A stretch of 64,000 bases of DNA, from NCBI RefSeq assembly GCF_018882125.1, contig NZ_JACVOZ010000003.1, positions 310,001 to 374,000 of the forward strand, read 5' to 3'. The notes beneath the pieces are model-generated. The model was not told the DNA's origin. It saw nothing but the letters and a program-made list of their open reading frames with translations, and made no database searches. A program made the position numbers and the translations under genes. Positions 18,019 to 27,459 of the stretch are shown here, in pieces; position 1 is the first letter of the stretch; each line of letters begins with the position of its first letter. This DNA is from Polynucleobacter sp. AP-Melu-500A-A1 (GTDB lineage Bacteria; Pseudomonadota; Gammaproteobacteria; Burkholderiales; Burkholderiaceae).

Positions 18019-20622
18019 TTAGTGAACTTGACGAGTAAAACTAAAGTCACCTTTTTTATCCACATCCACAGGAACTACATCTTGCGGACCAAATTTGCCT
18101 TCAAGGATCATTTTGGATACAGGGTTCTCAATATGCTGCTGAATTGCCCGCTTGAGAGGGCGAGCACCAAACACAGGATCAAAACCCACTTCAGCGATCT
18201 TATTCAAAGCAGCATCACTCACTTCAAGTTGCATATCAACTTTTGCCAATCGATCCGATAGGTTCTTCAGCAAGATCTTGGCGATATTAGCAATGTTGCC
18301 TTTATCTAAGCCATGGAAGACGACAATCTCATCGATTCGGTTTAAGAACTCCGGACGGAAGTGACTCTTGAGTTCCTCAAACACTGCATCTTTAATCTCA
18401 GACTGTTTCTTATTAGCCATAGACTGAATTAAATGGGATCCGATATTACTGGTCATCACAATCACCGTATTTTTAAAGTCCACTGTGCGGCCCTGACCAT
18501 CAGTCAAGCGTCCATCGTCTAATACTTGTAAGAGCACATTAAAAACATCTGGATGGGCTTTTTCGATCTCATCAAAAAGAATCACACTGTATGGGTGGCG
18601 ACGCACTTTTTCAGTTAAATAGCCACCCTCTTCATAACCCACATAACCGGGAGGCGCACCGATCAAACGAGCAACACTGTGCTTCTCCATAAATTCACTC
18701 ATATCAATTCGGATGAGGTGATCTTCGCTATCAAACAAAAATCCAGCCAAGGCTTTACAAAGCTCCGTCTTACCAACGCCTGTAGGACCAAGGAATAAGA
18801 ATGAACCATATGGACGATTTTCCTCAGCCAGACCTGCACGGGAACGACGAATTGCATCAGAGACGGCACGAATAGCCTCTTCCTGACCAACAACACGTTT
18901 ATGTAATAACTCTTCCATCTTGAGCAATTTATCGCGCTCACCTTGCATCATCTTAGATACCGGAATGCCGGTTGCACGAGAAACTACCTCTGCAATTTCT
19001 TCTGCACCGACTTGGGTTCGTAAGAGCTTGTTTTTAACCACGCCATCTTTATCACCTTTGGCTTCTGCTGCTGCCGCAGACTTGAGTTTTGCCTCTAGCT
19101 CAGGCAGCTTGCCATACTGCAGCTCAGCAACCTGCTCTAGTTTTCCATCACGCTGCAGTCTTGTAATATCAGCCCGAACTTTTTCAATTTCTTCTTTTAG
19201 ATTGGCAGCGCCTAATACGGCACCCTTTTCTGCCTTCCAGATTTCTTCTAAGTCAGCATACTCAGCCCCAAGGCGCTTGATTTCATCTTCAATGAGCCCT
19301 AAACGTTTTTGCGAAGCTTCATCTTTCTCTTTTTTCACAGCCTCACGCTCAATCTTTAACTGAATGAGACGACGCTCTAATTTATCCATTACTTCAGGCT
19401 TAGAATCAATCTCCATCCGAATACGCGAACCAGCCTCGTCAATCAAATCAATTGCCTTATCTGGTAAGAATCGATCAGTAATGTAGCGATGTGATAGCTC
19501 AGCTGCTGCCACGATTGCTGGATCAGTGATCTCAATACCATGATGCAATTCATAGCGCTCTTGTAAGCCGCGCAAGATTGCAATGGTTGCTTCAACACTA
19601 GGCTCATCAACCATGACTTTTTGGAAGCGTCTCTCTAGGGCAGGATCTTTTTCAATGTACTTGCGGTACTCATCCAAAGTAGTGGCGCCGATGCAATGCA
19701 ATTCGCCGCGTGCCAAAGCAGGCTTGAGCATGTTTCCAGCATCCATTGCGCCATCACCCTTACCAGCGCCCACCATCGTATGAATTTCATCAATAAAGAT
19801 GATGGTTTGACCTTCGTCTTTAGCAACATCACTTAACACTGCCTTAAGGCGCTCTTCAAACTCACCGCGATACTTAGCGCCTGCCAATAACAAGGCCATA
19901 TCAAGCACTAGAACACGTTTGTTTTTTAAAGTTTCCGGTACTTCACCATTGACAATACGTTGAGCCAAACCTTCTACGATGGCAGTTTTACCTACCCCCG
20001 GCTCCCCAATGAGCACCGGATTATTTTTGCCCCGACGCTGCAAAATCTGGATGGTGCGACGAATCTCATCATCACGTCCAATCACGGGATCCAACTTACC
20101 AGCGCGAGCGCGTTCAGTTAAATCGACGGTATATTTCTTCAAAGCTTCACGTTGACCTTCAGCATCTGCACTATTCACTGACTCTCCTCCGCGCACTAAA
20201 TCAATAGCGGCTTCTAATGATTTACGATTCAATCCATTCTCTCGGGCAACTTTGCCCAGCTCACCCTTATCATCCGCAACTACCAGCAAGAACAACTCGC
20301 CAGCAATAAATTGATCATTGCGTTTATTGGCCTCTTTTTCACATAAGTTCAGCCAATTGCTTAAGTCACGCCCGACCTGAACCTCGCCACTAGTACCTTG
20401 CACCTCTGGCAAATTACTAATGATTTTTTCAATACCTTTTTCAAGGCCTGGCACATTTACGCCTGCCCTGGTGAGTAAACTCTTGGCAGCACCATCTGAA
20501 TCACGCAACATCGCCAACAGCACATGTGCTGGCTCAATATATTGATTATCTTTAGCCAAGGCCAAACTTTGAGCCTCGCTCAGGGCCTCTTGAAATTTAG
20601 TTGTTAATTTATCTATTCTCAT
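18019..20622 (-). CDS. clpB: ATP-dependent protein disaggregase ClpB
   Basis: A hexameric AAA+ chaperone that with DnaK resolubilises aggregated proteins after heat stress. The 867-residue length is typical. In order: the N-terminal Clp_N repeats, first AAA domain with GEPGVGKTA, a long coiled-coil middle domain (about residues 410-530, rich in E/K/L), and second AAA domain with GPTGVGKTE. The middle domain distinguishes it from ClpA/ClpC. A sigma-32-type promoter lies 41-68 bases upstream of the start, consistent with heat-shock control. Confidence 0.98.
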   Translation of the reverse strand: MRIDKLTTKFQEALSEAQSLALAKDNQYIEPAHVLLAMLRDSDGAAKSLLTRAGVNVPGLEKGIEKIISNLPEVQGTSGEVQVGRDLSNWLNLCEKEANKRNDQFIAGELFLLVVADDKGELGKVARENGLNRKSLEAAIDLVRGGESVNSADAEGQREALKKYTVDLTERARAGKLDPVIGRDDEIRRTIQILQRRGKNNPVLIGEPGVGKTAIVEGLAQRIVNGEVPETLKNKRVLVLDMALLLAGAKYRGEFEERLKAVLSDVAKDEGQTIIFIDEIHTMVGAGKGDGAMDAGNMLKPALARGELHCIGATTLDEYRKYIEKDPALERRFQKVMVDEPSVEATIAILRGLQERYELHHGIEITDPAIVAAAELSHRYITDRFLPDKAIDLIDEAGSRIRMEIDSKPEVMDKLERRLIQLKIEREAVKKEKDEASQKRLGLIEDEIKRLGAEYADLEEIWKAEKGAVLGAANLKEEIEKVRADITRLQRDGKLEQVAELQYGKLPELEAKLKSAAAAEAKGDKDGVVKNKLLRTQVGAEEIAEVVSRATGIPVSKMMQGERDKLLKMEELLHKRVVGQEEAIRAVSDAIRRSRAGLAEENRPYGSFLFLGPTGVGKTELCKALAGFLFDSEDHLIRIDMSEFMEKHSVARLIGAPPGYVGYEEGGYLTEKVRRHPYSVILFDEIEKAHPDVFNVLLQVLDDGRLTDGQGRTVDFKNTVIVMTSNIGSHLIQSMANKKQSEIKDAVFEELKSHFRPEFLNRIDEIVVFHGLDKGNIANIAKILLKNLSDRLAKVDMQLEVSDAALNKIAEVGFDPVFGARPLKRAIQQHIENPVSKMILEGKFGPQDVVPVDVDKKGDFSFTRQVH

Positions 20623-20662
20623 TTTTTGCTCCCCATCTACTCCATGAATATCTACCTATAGA

Positions 20663-20690
20663 ATATAGGGGCATTCTTAACAATTTCAAG
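20663..20690 (-). promoter_or_regulatory. Sigma-32 (heat-shock) promoter of clpB
   Basis: On the minus strand CTTGAAA (20690-20684) is followed after 12 bases by CCCCTATAT (20671-20663). This closely matches the RpoH consensus CTTGAAA ... CCCCATNT. It lies 41 bases upstream of the clpB ATG. Confidence 0.8.
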
Positions 20691-20727
20691 TGTTTTAGCC
20701 CCTTTTTAAGCGAATTTATCCCTCATT

Positions 20728-20973
20728 TTGACCTGGCTTGTTTATCTCCTGAAATGCTCAGATGGCAGCTTTTATGCTGGCATTACCAACCGGCTTGAAC
20801 ATCGGCTAGATGCCCATAACTCAGGTCAAGGCGCCCGTTATACAAGATCACGTAGACCAGTAATCCTTTTGGCAACACAAGAGCATCCTGATCGATCTGA
20901 AGCTTCCAAGGCTGAGGCCAAATTGAAGCAATTGCCTAGGTCTGAAAAATTAGCGTTTTTTAAGAATGCTTAA
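20728..20973 (+). CDS. Small GIY-YIG nuclease-family protein
   Basis: An 81-residue single-domain GIY-YIG protein of the UPF0213/YhbQ type. The motif VYLLKCSDGSFYAGITN begins at residue 5, with the later arginine and glutamate of the active site (TRSRRP; EAKLKQL). Start is a TTG codon at 20728; there is no in-frame ATG before the motif and no clear ribosome-binding site, so the exact start is uncertain. It lies in the clpB 5' region on the opposite strand and converges with moaE. A role in DNA repair or recombination is only a family-level guess. Confidence 0.82.
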   Translation: MTWLVYLLKCSDGSFYAGITNRLEHRLDAHNSGQGARYTRSRRPVILLATQEHPDRSEASKAEAKLKQLPRSEKLAFFKNA

Positions 20974-20980
20974 GTAAAGG

Positions 20981-21436
20981 CTACTTCTTTTCCCAGCGAA
21001 CCATTGCAGCATCGTCAGTCACCCGGGCATCGACCCAACGAGCGCCATCGGGTGTATCTTCTTTCTTCCAGAATGGTGCTGCCGTCTTGAGGTAGTCCAT
21101 GATGAACTCACAAGCCGCAAATGCCTCTCCTCTATGGGCGCTAGTTACCGCCACCAAAACAATTTGATCTTCGGGTAGTAATGGGCCAATACGATGTATT
21201 ACTAAAGACTCATATATGTCCCAACGAGATTTGGCCTGATCCAAAATTTCTTGAAGGGCTTTTTCAGTCATGCCTGAGTAATGCTCTAGAGTCAGCTCTA
21301 TAACTTGACTGCCTTCATTCATATCTCGCACAGTGCCCAAGAAACTGACGACGGCACCTACACGCGGATCACCTTTACGCAGCGCTGCAATTTCAGTACT
21401 GATATCAAAATCCTTCTCTTGGATACGAATATTCAA
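20981..21436 (-). CDS. moaE: Molybdopterin synthase catalytic subunit MoaE
   Basis: MoaE transfers sulfur from the MoaD thiocarboxylate to cyclic pyranopterin monophosphate to make molybdopterin. The 151-residue protein has the conserved VSFLGTVRDMNEG segment, the HRIGPLLPED loop and the active-site lysines in APFWKKED near residue 125. The stop codon is only 7 bases from the convergent GIY-YIG stop. It starts 1 base after the moaD stop codon, so MoaD and MoaE are made together. No moaA, moaB or moaC lies in the window. Confidence 0.95.
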   Translation of the reverse strand: MNIRIQEKDFDISTEIAALRKGDPRVGAVVSFLGTVRDMNEGSQVIELTLEHYSGMTEKALQEILDQAKSRWDIYESLVIHRIGPLLPEDQIVLVAVTSAHRGEAFAACEFIMDYLKTAAPFWKKEDTPDGARWVDARVTDDAAMVRWEKK

Positions 21437-21437
21437 T

Positions 21438-21695
21438 TTACCCCCCTGTTACTGGCGGAAAGAAAGCAACTTCAGCACCCTCTTGCAAAGGAGTATGGGC
21501 ATCTACCATTTGATGATTTAACGCGCAGCGCAGTACCTTGCCTTCCGCTAGGACTTCTGCCCAAGCGCCTCCCCGATCAGCCAAGAACAAGCGAAGCTGT
21601 GCAATCGTTTTCACGGAGTCCGGGACGGAGAGATCCTCCTCGGATACCTTGAGAGCCTCACGTAAGGAAGCGAAAAATTTCAATTCGAGCTGCAT
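21438..21695 (-). CDS. moaD: Molybdopterin synthase sulfur carrier MoaD
   Basis: An 85-residue ubiquitin-fold protein. The C-terminal di-glycine (FFPPVTGG) is the site of thiocarboxylation, as required for function. It begins MQLELKFFASLREAL, typical for MoaD. It lies 18 bases downstream of moeA and next to moaE on the same strand, consistent with one operon for the later steps of molybdenum cofactor synthesis. Confidence 0.95.
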   Translation of the reverse strand: MQLELKFFASLREALKVSEEDLSVPDSVKTIAQLRLFLADRGGAWAEVLAEGKVLRCALNHQMVDAHTPLQEGAEVAFFPPVTGG

Positions 21696-21713
21696 TGGGT
21701 AATCCTAAACCGA

Positions 21714-22955
21714 TTAGGCTAAAAGCGCATTAAACGGAATGTATTTCACCACGTCACCAGCCTTGATAGGCTGACCTGGAGGGCAATCTACTAAGCCATC
21801 ACCCCAAGAGGCGCTGGTTAGAACGCCAGAGCTCTGATTCGGGAATAAATCTAGACCGCCTTGATCGTTCACCTTAACACGCAAGAACTCATTACGGCGA
21901 TCGGCTTTGAGCCAATCAAAATCAGCACGCATTGGATAAGATTGCATAGGTCTTACATGTTGTCCCTGTAGCTTCAAGATAAAAGGGCGCACAAACAAAA
22001 GAAAGGTAACGAAACTGGAAACTGGATTTCCTGGAAGACCAATAAACCATGCTTCACCATCAGCAGGCTTCTCAGCTCTACGCACCGCCCCAAATGCAAG
22101 AGGCTTACCGGGCTTAATGGCAATTTGCCAAAGATCCAATCTACCTTCGGCGGTTACAGAAGGTTTGATGTGATCTTCCTCGCCAACCGAAACGCCACCT
22201 GAAGTAATGATGAGATCATGATCTTTACTCGCTAGACGCAAGGCTTGTTTAGTTGCATCTAAACTATCAGGAACAATACCAAGATCAGTAGCATCACAAC
22301 CCAGAGACTTGAGGCACGCCAATAAAGTATCTCGATTGGAGTTATATATCCCGCCGGGTTTTAGGGACTCACCGGGTAAGGCTAATTCATCGCCAGTAAA
22401 GAATGCAGCAACTTTAACGCGGCGCTTTACATTTAAATGTGTGAGACCTCCAGAGGCAGCAACGCCAAGTTCTTGTGGACGTAAAAATGTTCCCGCAGTC
22501 AACGCAGTTTGACCCGCAGTTAAATCCTCGCCTCTGCGACGGATCCACTGTCCCTGCATCGGAACAATGTTGACTTGAACCAAACCGCTTGAGCCCTCAG
22601 GAATCGAGCAATCTTCTTGCATGACTACCGCATCAGCGCCAGGAGGAATGGGAGCACCCGTAAAAATTCTGGCAACCGTACCAGGCTCTAATGGCGTCCC
22701 CATAGAACCTGCAGGAATGCGTTGAGCAATTTTTAGAGTTTGTCCAGGAGTAGCGGTATCAGCGCAGCGCACTGCGTAACCATCCATTGAGGTGTTGTCT
22801 AAGGGAGGTACATCGACAAAACTATTGACGCTCTTGGCAAGCACGCGACCCAGTGCTGCTTGCATTGGAATATCTTCACTCTGCTCAACAGCTTTAGCAT
22901 GCGAGAGCAGATGGTCTAAAGCCTGCTGTGCAGTCAACATCGGTGGCTTTGTCAT
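21714..22955 (-). CDS. moeA: Molybdopterin molybdenumtransferase MoeA
   Basis: MoeA inserts molybdate into adenylated molybdopterin. The 413-residue protein shows the domain I/II signature PPLDNTSMDGYAVR near residue 50, the domain III (MogA-like) segment IITSGGVSVGEEDHIKP, and the C-terminal GLPGNPVSSFVTF loop with the beta-barrel domain IV. It lies between thrC (28 bases upstream) and moaD, giving a mixed threonine/molybdenum-cofactor operon, an order common in Burkholderiales. Confidence 0.96.
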   Translation of the reverse strand: MTKPPMLTAQQALDHLLSHAKAVEQSEDIPMQAALGRVLAKSVNSFVDVPPLDNTSMDGYAVRCADTATPGQTLKIAQRIPAGSMGTPLEPGTVARIFTGAPIPPGADAVVMQEDCSIPEGSSGLVQVNIVPMQGQWIRRRGEDLTAGQTALTAGTFLRPQELGVAASGGLTHLNVKRRVKVAAFFTGDELALPGESLKPGGIYNSNRDTLLACLKSLGCDATDLGIVPDSLDATKQALRLASKDHDLIITSGGVSVGEEDHIKPSVTAEGRLDLWQIAIKPGKPLAFGAVRRAEKPADGEAWFIGLPGNPVSSFVTFLLFVRPFILKLQGQHVRPMQSYPMRADFDWLKADRRNEFLRVKVNDQGGLDLFPNQSSGVLTSASWGDGLVDCPPGQPIKAGDVVKYIPFNALLA

Positions 22956-22983
22956 CAGAATATAAGTCAGTACTTTTAAATGA

Positions 22984-24426
22984 TTAAATGAGATGCGTCG
23001 TAATAAATGCTTTTACTTGATTAACATCCGCATCAATATTTTCTACGCGCTGTGGCTTAGATTTAATGTCTTTAAAGGCAGGTGGGCATTGAGCAGGACG
23101 GCCCAAAGCTTCTAAAATAGTCTCTTCAAACTTAATGGGTAGGGCAGTCTCAAGCACTAACATCGGAATACCAGCTTGTAAGTGATCACGGGCAACTTTA
23201 ACGCCATCAGCAGTATGCGTATCTATCATCACGCCATATTGCTTTTCAATATTGCGAATGGTTTCCAAACGATTGGCATGGGTACTACGACCAGATTGGA
23301 AGCCATATTTACCCAGCTCTTTAAATACCGCTGCTTGTGAAATGTCAAAACCACCAGTCTCATCGACTTTCTTAAATATAGCAGCCGTCGCAATACCGTC
23401 TTGACCCATAAATTCATAAACAAAGCGCTCAAAGTTACTGGCTTTGGAGATATCCATTGATGGACTGGATGTGTGCAGTGTTTCTGCGGATTTCCGCGCA
23501 CGATAAACACCAGTGCGAAAGAATTCATCTAACACATCGTTCTCATTGGTCGCCACAATCAAATGCTCGATAGGCAAACCCATCATACGAGCGATATGGC
23601 CAGCACAGACGTTTCCAAAATTACCGGATGGTACCGTGAATGAAACTTTCTCAGTGCTAGACTTGGTGGCTAATAAATAGCCTTGGAAGTAATACACCAC
23701 TTGGGCAACGACACGGCCCCAATTAATGGAGTTCACTGTACCAATTTGATTTTTGGCTTTGAAGGCATGGTCATTGCTCACCGCCTTAACAATATCCTGA
23801 CAATCATCAAAAACACCGGCTACTGCTAAGTTAAAAATATTCGGGTCTTGCAGGGAATACATCTGAGCAGATTGAAATGAACTCATCTTGCCTCGTGGAG
23901 ACAACATAAATACTTTGACGCCCTCCTTGCCACGCATGGCATACTCCGCCGCGCTTCCTGTGTCACCTGATGTAGCGCCCAAAATATTCAGGTGTTGACC
24001 GTTTTTCTTTAGGGCATATTCAAAAAGATTGCCTAATAACTGCATAGCCATATCTTTAAATGCCAAGGTTGGGCCATTTGAAAGACTAAGAAGGCCAATA
24101 CGTGTGCCCTGCTCTTCCCCCAACCAATGCAAAGGGGTAATGTCTTTAGCATCATCTTGGGGGCGTCCATTGCAATAAACCTGCTCGGTATAGGTTTTAC
24201 GCAATAGGGCACGCAAATCATGCTCAGGAATATCATCACAGTACAAACTCAAGACCTCATATGCTAGATCAGCATATGACCAGCCGCGCCATGAATCTAG
24301 TTGAGCTGCAGTGACCTTTGGGTATTGTGCGGGCAAATACAATCCACCATCTGGGGCCAAACCACCCAACAGAATTTCTAAGAAAGATTGTTGCGGACTA
24401 TTGCCACGTGTCGATTGATAACGCAT
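22984..24426 (-). CDS. thrC: Threonine synthase (long, class 2 type)
   Basis: A PLP enzyme converting O-phosphohomoserine to threonine. The 480-residue length and N-terminus MRYQSTRGN place it in the long form found in Proteobacteria and fungi. The PLP lysine is in LAFKDMAMQLLG (about residue 124). The segment SGDTGSAA and the PSGNFGNVCAGHI phosphate-binding loop are present. It follows hom by 9 bases, so the last two steps of the homoserine-to-threonine branch flank each other; no homoserine kinase gene is in the window. Confidence 0.96.
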   Translation of the reverse strand: MRYQSTRGNSPQQSFLEILLGGLAPDGGLYLPAQYPKVTAAQLDSWRGWSYADLAYEVLSLYCDDIPEHDLRALLRKTYTEQVYCNGRPQDDAKDITPLHWLGEEQGTRIGLLSLSNGPTLAFKDMAMQLLGNLFEYALKKNGQHLNILGATSGDTGSAAEYAMRGKEGVKVFMLSPRGKMSSFQSAQMYSLQDPNIFNLAVAGVFDDCQDIVKAVSNDHAFKAKNQIGTVNSINWGRVVAQVVYYFQGYLLATKSSTEKVSFTVPSGNFGNVCAGHIARMMGLPIEHLIVATNENDVLDEFFRTGVYRARKSAETLHTSSPSMDISKASNFERFVYEFMGQDGIATAAIFKKVDETGGFDISQAAVFKELGKYGFQSGRSTHANRLETIRNIEKQYGVMIDTHTADGVKVARDHLQAGIPMLVLETALPIKFEETILEALGRPAQCPPAFKDIKSKPQRVENIDADVNQVKAFITTHLI

Positions 24427-24435
24427 GTATTTAAA

Positions 24436-25746
24436 TTAAGACAAATTTTCTAAGCGGATCTTCACAACTTCGCCAGCAACCGTTTTGAGATTCTGAATCT
24501 CTTTAATCGCCGCAAGCATGCTCTTTTCTTTAGTTTCATGAGTTAAGACAACCAAATCAGTCTGGCTTTCACCCTCATCTGCCTCTTTTTGTAAGAGCGC
24601 ATCGATCGAAACCCCATGAGCAGCCAAAATCTTGGTGATATCAGCTAATACGCCAGCTTGGTCGGCTACACGTAAACGCAAGTAGTAGCTGGTTGTAATT
24701 TCTCCAATCGGCAAGACTGGTGTGTCATGAACTGCATCCGGCTGGAAAGCTAAATACGGCACACGATGCTCAGCATCAGCGCTTAGAAGTCGTGTGATAT
24801 CAACTAAATCCGCAATGACTGCAGATGCAGTTGGCTCAGAGCCTGCACCTTTGCCGTAATACAAGGTAGTGCCTACTGCATCGCCGAAAACCTGAACTGC
24901 ATTCATGGCACCTTCAACGTTAGCGATCAAGCGCTTGGTTGGTATTAAGGTCGGATGGACACGCAGTTCAACCCCGGTAGTTGTCTTCTTAGCGATACCA
25001 AGCAACTTAATACGGTAACCCAACTGTTCCGCATAACGGATATCAATTGCAGCTAACTTAGTAATACCTTCAATGTGTGCTTTTTCAAATTGCATTGGAA
25101 TACCAAAGGCAATAGCACTCATAATGGTTGCCTTGTGGGCTGCGTCAATACCCTCAATATCAAACGTTGGATCGGCTTCTGCATAACCTAAGCGTTGGGC
25201 TTCTATGAGAACAGTTTCAAAGTCCAGGCCTTTATCACGCATTTCTGACAGAATGAAATTGGTGGTGCCGTTAATAATGCCGGCGATCCATTCGATACGA
25301 TTTGCAGTTAAGCCTTCACGCAAGGCTTTAATAATTGGTATACCGCCAGCAACAGCAGCCTCGAATGCAACCATCACACCCTTGGCATGGGCTGCCTTGA
25401 AAATCTCATTACCGTGAACTGCGATCAAAGCCTTATTCGCAGTAACAACATGCTTGCCTGCAGCAATCGCTTCTAATACTAAGTCCTTAGCAATGCCGTA
25501 ACCCCCAATGAGTTCGACGACAATATCGATCTCAGGGTTATTAATCACAGCACGAGCATCGCCCACCACTTGTGCGCGATCTTGAACAAGCTCTTTGGCT
25601 CGCTCTACATTGAGATCGGCAACAGTATTGATGCGGATACCACGACCTGCACGACGTTGAATTTCATCTTGATTACGCTCAAGCACAGTGAACACGCCAC
25701 CACCAACGGTACCAATACCTAATAGACCTACTTGAATTGGTTTCAT
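24436..25746 (-). CDS. hom: Homoserine dehydrogenase with C-terminal ACT domain
   Basis: This enzyme reduces aspartate semialdehyde to homoserine for threonine and methionine. The 436-residue monofunctional form begins with the dinucleotide-binding GLLGIGTVGGGVF. The catalytic domain contains GIINGTTNFILSEM and EADPTFDIEGIDAAHK. The last ~85 residues (YYLRLRVADQAGVLADITKIL...) form an ACT domain, which in this family senses threonine. It overlaps the upstream aminotransferase gene by 4 bases, suggesting coupled translation of aspartate-family and alanine-type enzymes. Confidence 0.97.
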   Translation of the reverse strand: MKPIQVGLLGIGTVGGGVFTVLERNQDEIQRRAGRGIRINTVADLNVERAKELVQDRAQVVGDARAVINNPEIDIVVELIGGYGIAKDLVLEAIAAGKHVVTANKALIAVHGNEIFKAAHAKGVMVAFEAAVAGGIPIIKALREGLTANRIEWIAGIINGTTNFILSEMRDKGLDFETVLIEAQRLGYAEADPTFDIEGIDAAHKATIMSAIAFGIPMQFEKAHIEGITKLAAIDIRYAEQLGYRIKLLGIAKKTTTGVELRVHPTLIPTKRLIANVEGAMNAVQVFGDAVGTTLYYGKGAGSEPTASAVIADLVDITRLLSADAEHRVPYLAFQPDAVHDTPVLPIGEITTSYYLRLRVADQAGVLADITKILAAHGVSIDALLQKEADEGESQTDLVVLTHETKEKSMLAAIKEIQNLKTVAGEVVKIRLENLS

Positions 25747-26999
25747 GATGCCTTTACTGCAGTTGAGGAAACCTTGCGGCCATGTTTATTACGATAGCGC
25801 TCTAAAAAACGTGCGAGGCGATTAATTGCCTCCTTGAGAACATCTTCATGAGGTAAGAACACTATGCGGAAGTGATCGGATTTTCCCCAGTTGAAGCCAG
25901 AGCCCTGAACCAACAGCACTTTCTCTTCTTTCAAAAGATCCGCTACAAACTGTTGATCATCCACAATGGGATATATCTCTGGATCTAATTTAGGAAATAG
26001 ATACAAAGCAGATTTTGGTTTTACACAAGTAACGCCAGGAATTTCTGTAATCAGTTTCCAGGCAAGATCGCGCTGCCGTGCCAAACGACCACCTTCGCTA
26101 ACCAGATCATTAATGCTTTGATAACCGCCCAATGCTGTTTGAATTGCATACTGCCCCGGAACATTTGCACACAGGCGCATCGAGGCCAGCATATTCAGAC
26201 CTTCAATATAGTCGCGTACCATTTCTTTATCACCTGAGACCACCATCCAGCCTGCACGGTAGCCGCATGAGCGGTAATTTTTAGACAGGCCATTGAAGGT
26301 GATGACAACAACATCAGTCGATAAGGATGCTAATGAAATGTGTTTCTCTGCGTCATACAACATCTTGTCGTAGATTTCGTCTGCAAACAAAATGAGTCCA
26401 TGTTCACGAGCAATTTGCGTGAGCTCAAGCAACACTTCTTTTGAATAAATAGCACCAGTAGGATTATTGGGATTAATTACTACTATCGCTTTGGTGCGCG
26501 ACGTAATTTTTTTACGCAGATCAGTTAAGTCGGGGGCCCACTCTTTAGATTCATCACAAAGATAATGAACCGGGGTGCCGCCAGATAAACTGACTGCTGC
26601 TGTCCAAAGTGGGTAGTCTGGTGCGGGCACCAATACTTCATCGCCATCATTGAGCAAAGCATTCATGGAAAGCACAATGAGTTCAGACACACCATTACCG
26701 GTATACACGTCGTCTAATGCCACGCCTTGAATATCTTTTTCTTGGCAATACTGCATGATGGCCTTACGTGCGGCAAAAATACCTTTAGAGTCCGAATAAG
26801 CAGATGCGTTGCTCAAATTTCGGATCATGTCTAATTGAATCTCTTCAGGGGGGTCAAAACCAAAAACCCCTACATTTCCAATGTTTAATTTGATGATTTT
26901 GTGACCCTCTTCCTCCATGCGCTGAGCAAGCTCAAGCACTGGCCCACGAATGTCGTAACAGACGTTATCGAGTTTTTGAGACTTTAGGATGGGTTTCAC
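25743..26999 (-). CDS. Alanine-type PLP aminotransferase (AlaA/AlaC-like)
   Basis: A 418-residue class I aminotransferase most like glutamate-pyruvate aminotransferases. The N-terminal IKLNIGNVGVFGFDPPEEI, the NPNNPTGAIYS loop and the PLP lysine in FNGLSKNYRSCGYRAGW (about residue 247) are visible. The C-terminus is basic (YRNKHGRKVSS). It is the first gene of the hom-thrC-moeA-moaDE series, overlapping hom by 4 bases. An AlaA-like role (alanine synthesis) is likely from the sequence but not proven. Confidence 0.88.
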   Translation of the reverse strand: MKPILKSQKLDNVCYDIRGPVLELAQRMEEEGHKIIKLNIGNVGVFGFDPPEEIQLDMIRNLSNASAYSDSKGIFAARKAIMQYCQEKDIQGVALDDVYTGNGVSELIVLSMNALLNDGDEVLVPAPDYPLWTAAVSLSGGTPVHYLCDESKEWAPDLTDLRKKITSRTKAIVVINPNNPTGAIYSKEVLLELTQIAREHGLILFADEIYDKMLYDAEKHISLASLSTDVVVITFNGLSKNYRSCGYRAGWMVVSGDKEMVRDYIEGLNMLASMRLCANVPGQYAIQTALGGYQSINDLVSEGGRLARQRDLAWKLITEIPGVTCVKPKSALYLFPKLDPEIYPIVDDQQFVADLLKEEKVLLVQGSGFNWGKSDHFRIVFLPHEDVLKEAINRLARFLERYRNKHGRKVSSTAVKAS

Positions 27000-27046
27000 A
27001 ATAAATTAAAGGGTAAGTTCTTGAAATCTGAGAAAAAACAGCTAGC

Positions 27047-27052
27047 TATAAT
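27047..27052 (+). promoter_or_regulatory. Likely -10 element for the arn operon
   Basis: A perfect TATAAT at 27047-27052 lies 26 bases upstream of the first gene of the operon. A TTGAAA at 27021-27026 could be the -35 element, but its 20-base spacing is longer than ideal. No PmrA-type direct repeat is visible. Confidence 0.55.
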
Positions 27053-27078
27053 CCACATAATTATGACAGAGAGTCCAC

Positions 27079-27459
27079 TTGAAGCTTCAATCTGACCCCC
27101 ATTCTGGAGCCAATACGATCACGGGCTATGGCCCTGGCTATGTAGAGATCAATCAAACTCCCTATAGCCATCCAGTGCTCCTGAGCTCTAATGGCGCCAT
27201 CGCAGAATGGCCAGTTCAGTCTTTTGAAGGCCTAACTGCCACCCACTTTGCTCAAATGGTGGATCTAAAGCCTGAATTGATCCTGATTGGTACGGGTACC
27301 CGTCAACGCTTTCCCAGCCCGGAACTCTTAAAACCGCTCATTTCTGCCAAGATTGGCTTTGAAGTGATGAATTCGCAAGCTGCCTGTCGCACCTACAATA
27401 TTTTGGTGGGCGAAGGACGTCAAGTCGTTTTGGCCTTGATTGTGGAGCCTGCTGAATGA
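27079..27459 (+). CDS. Mth938-domain protein (DUF498)
   Basis: A 126-residue protein of the Mth938/DUF498 family, related to the NDUFAF3 assembly factor fold. Typical features are the ITGYGPGYVEINQTPYSHPVLL strand region and a central LILIGTGTRQRFPS segment. The start is TTG with a GAGAG site; an upstream ATG at 27063 is out of frame. It overlaps arnT by 4 bases, so it is the first gene of the lipid A modification operon. No functional link between this family and L-Ara4N is known to me, so its role here is open. Confidence 0.85.
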   Translation: MKLQSDPHSGANTITGYGPGYVEINQTPYSHPVLLSSNGAIAEWPVQSFEGLTATHFAQMVDLKPELILIGTGTRQRFPSPELLKPLISAKIGFEVMNSQAACRTYNILVGEGRQVVLALIVEPAE

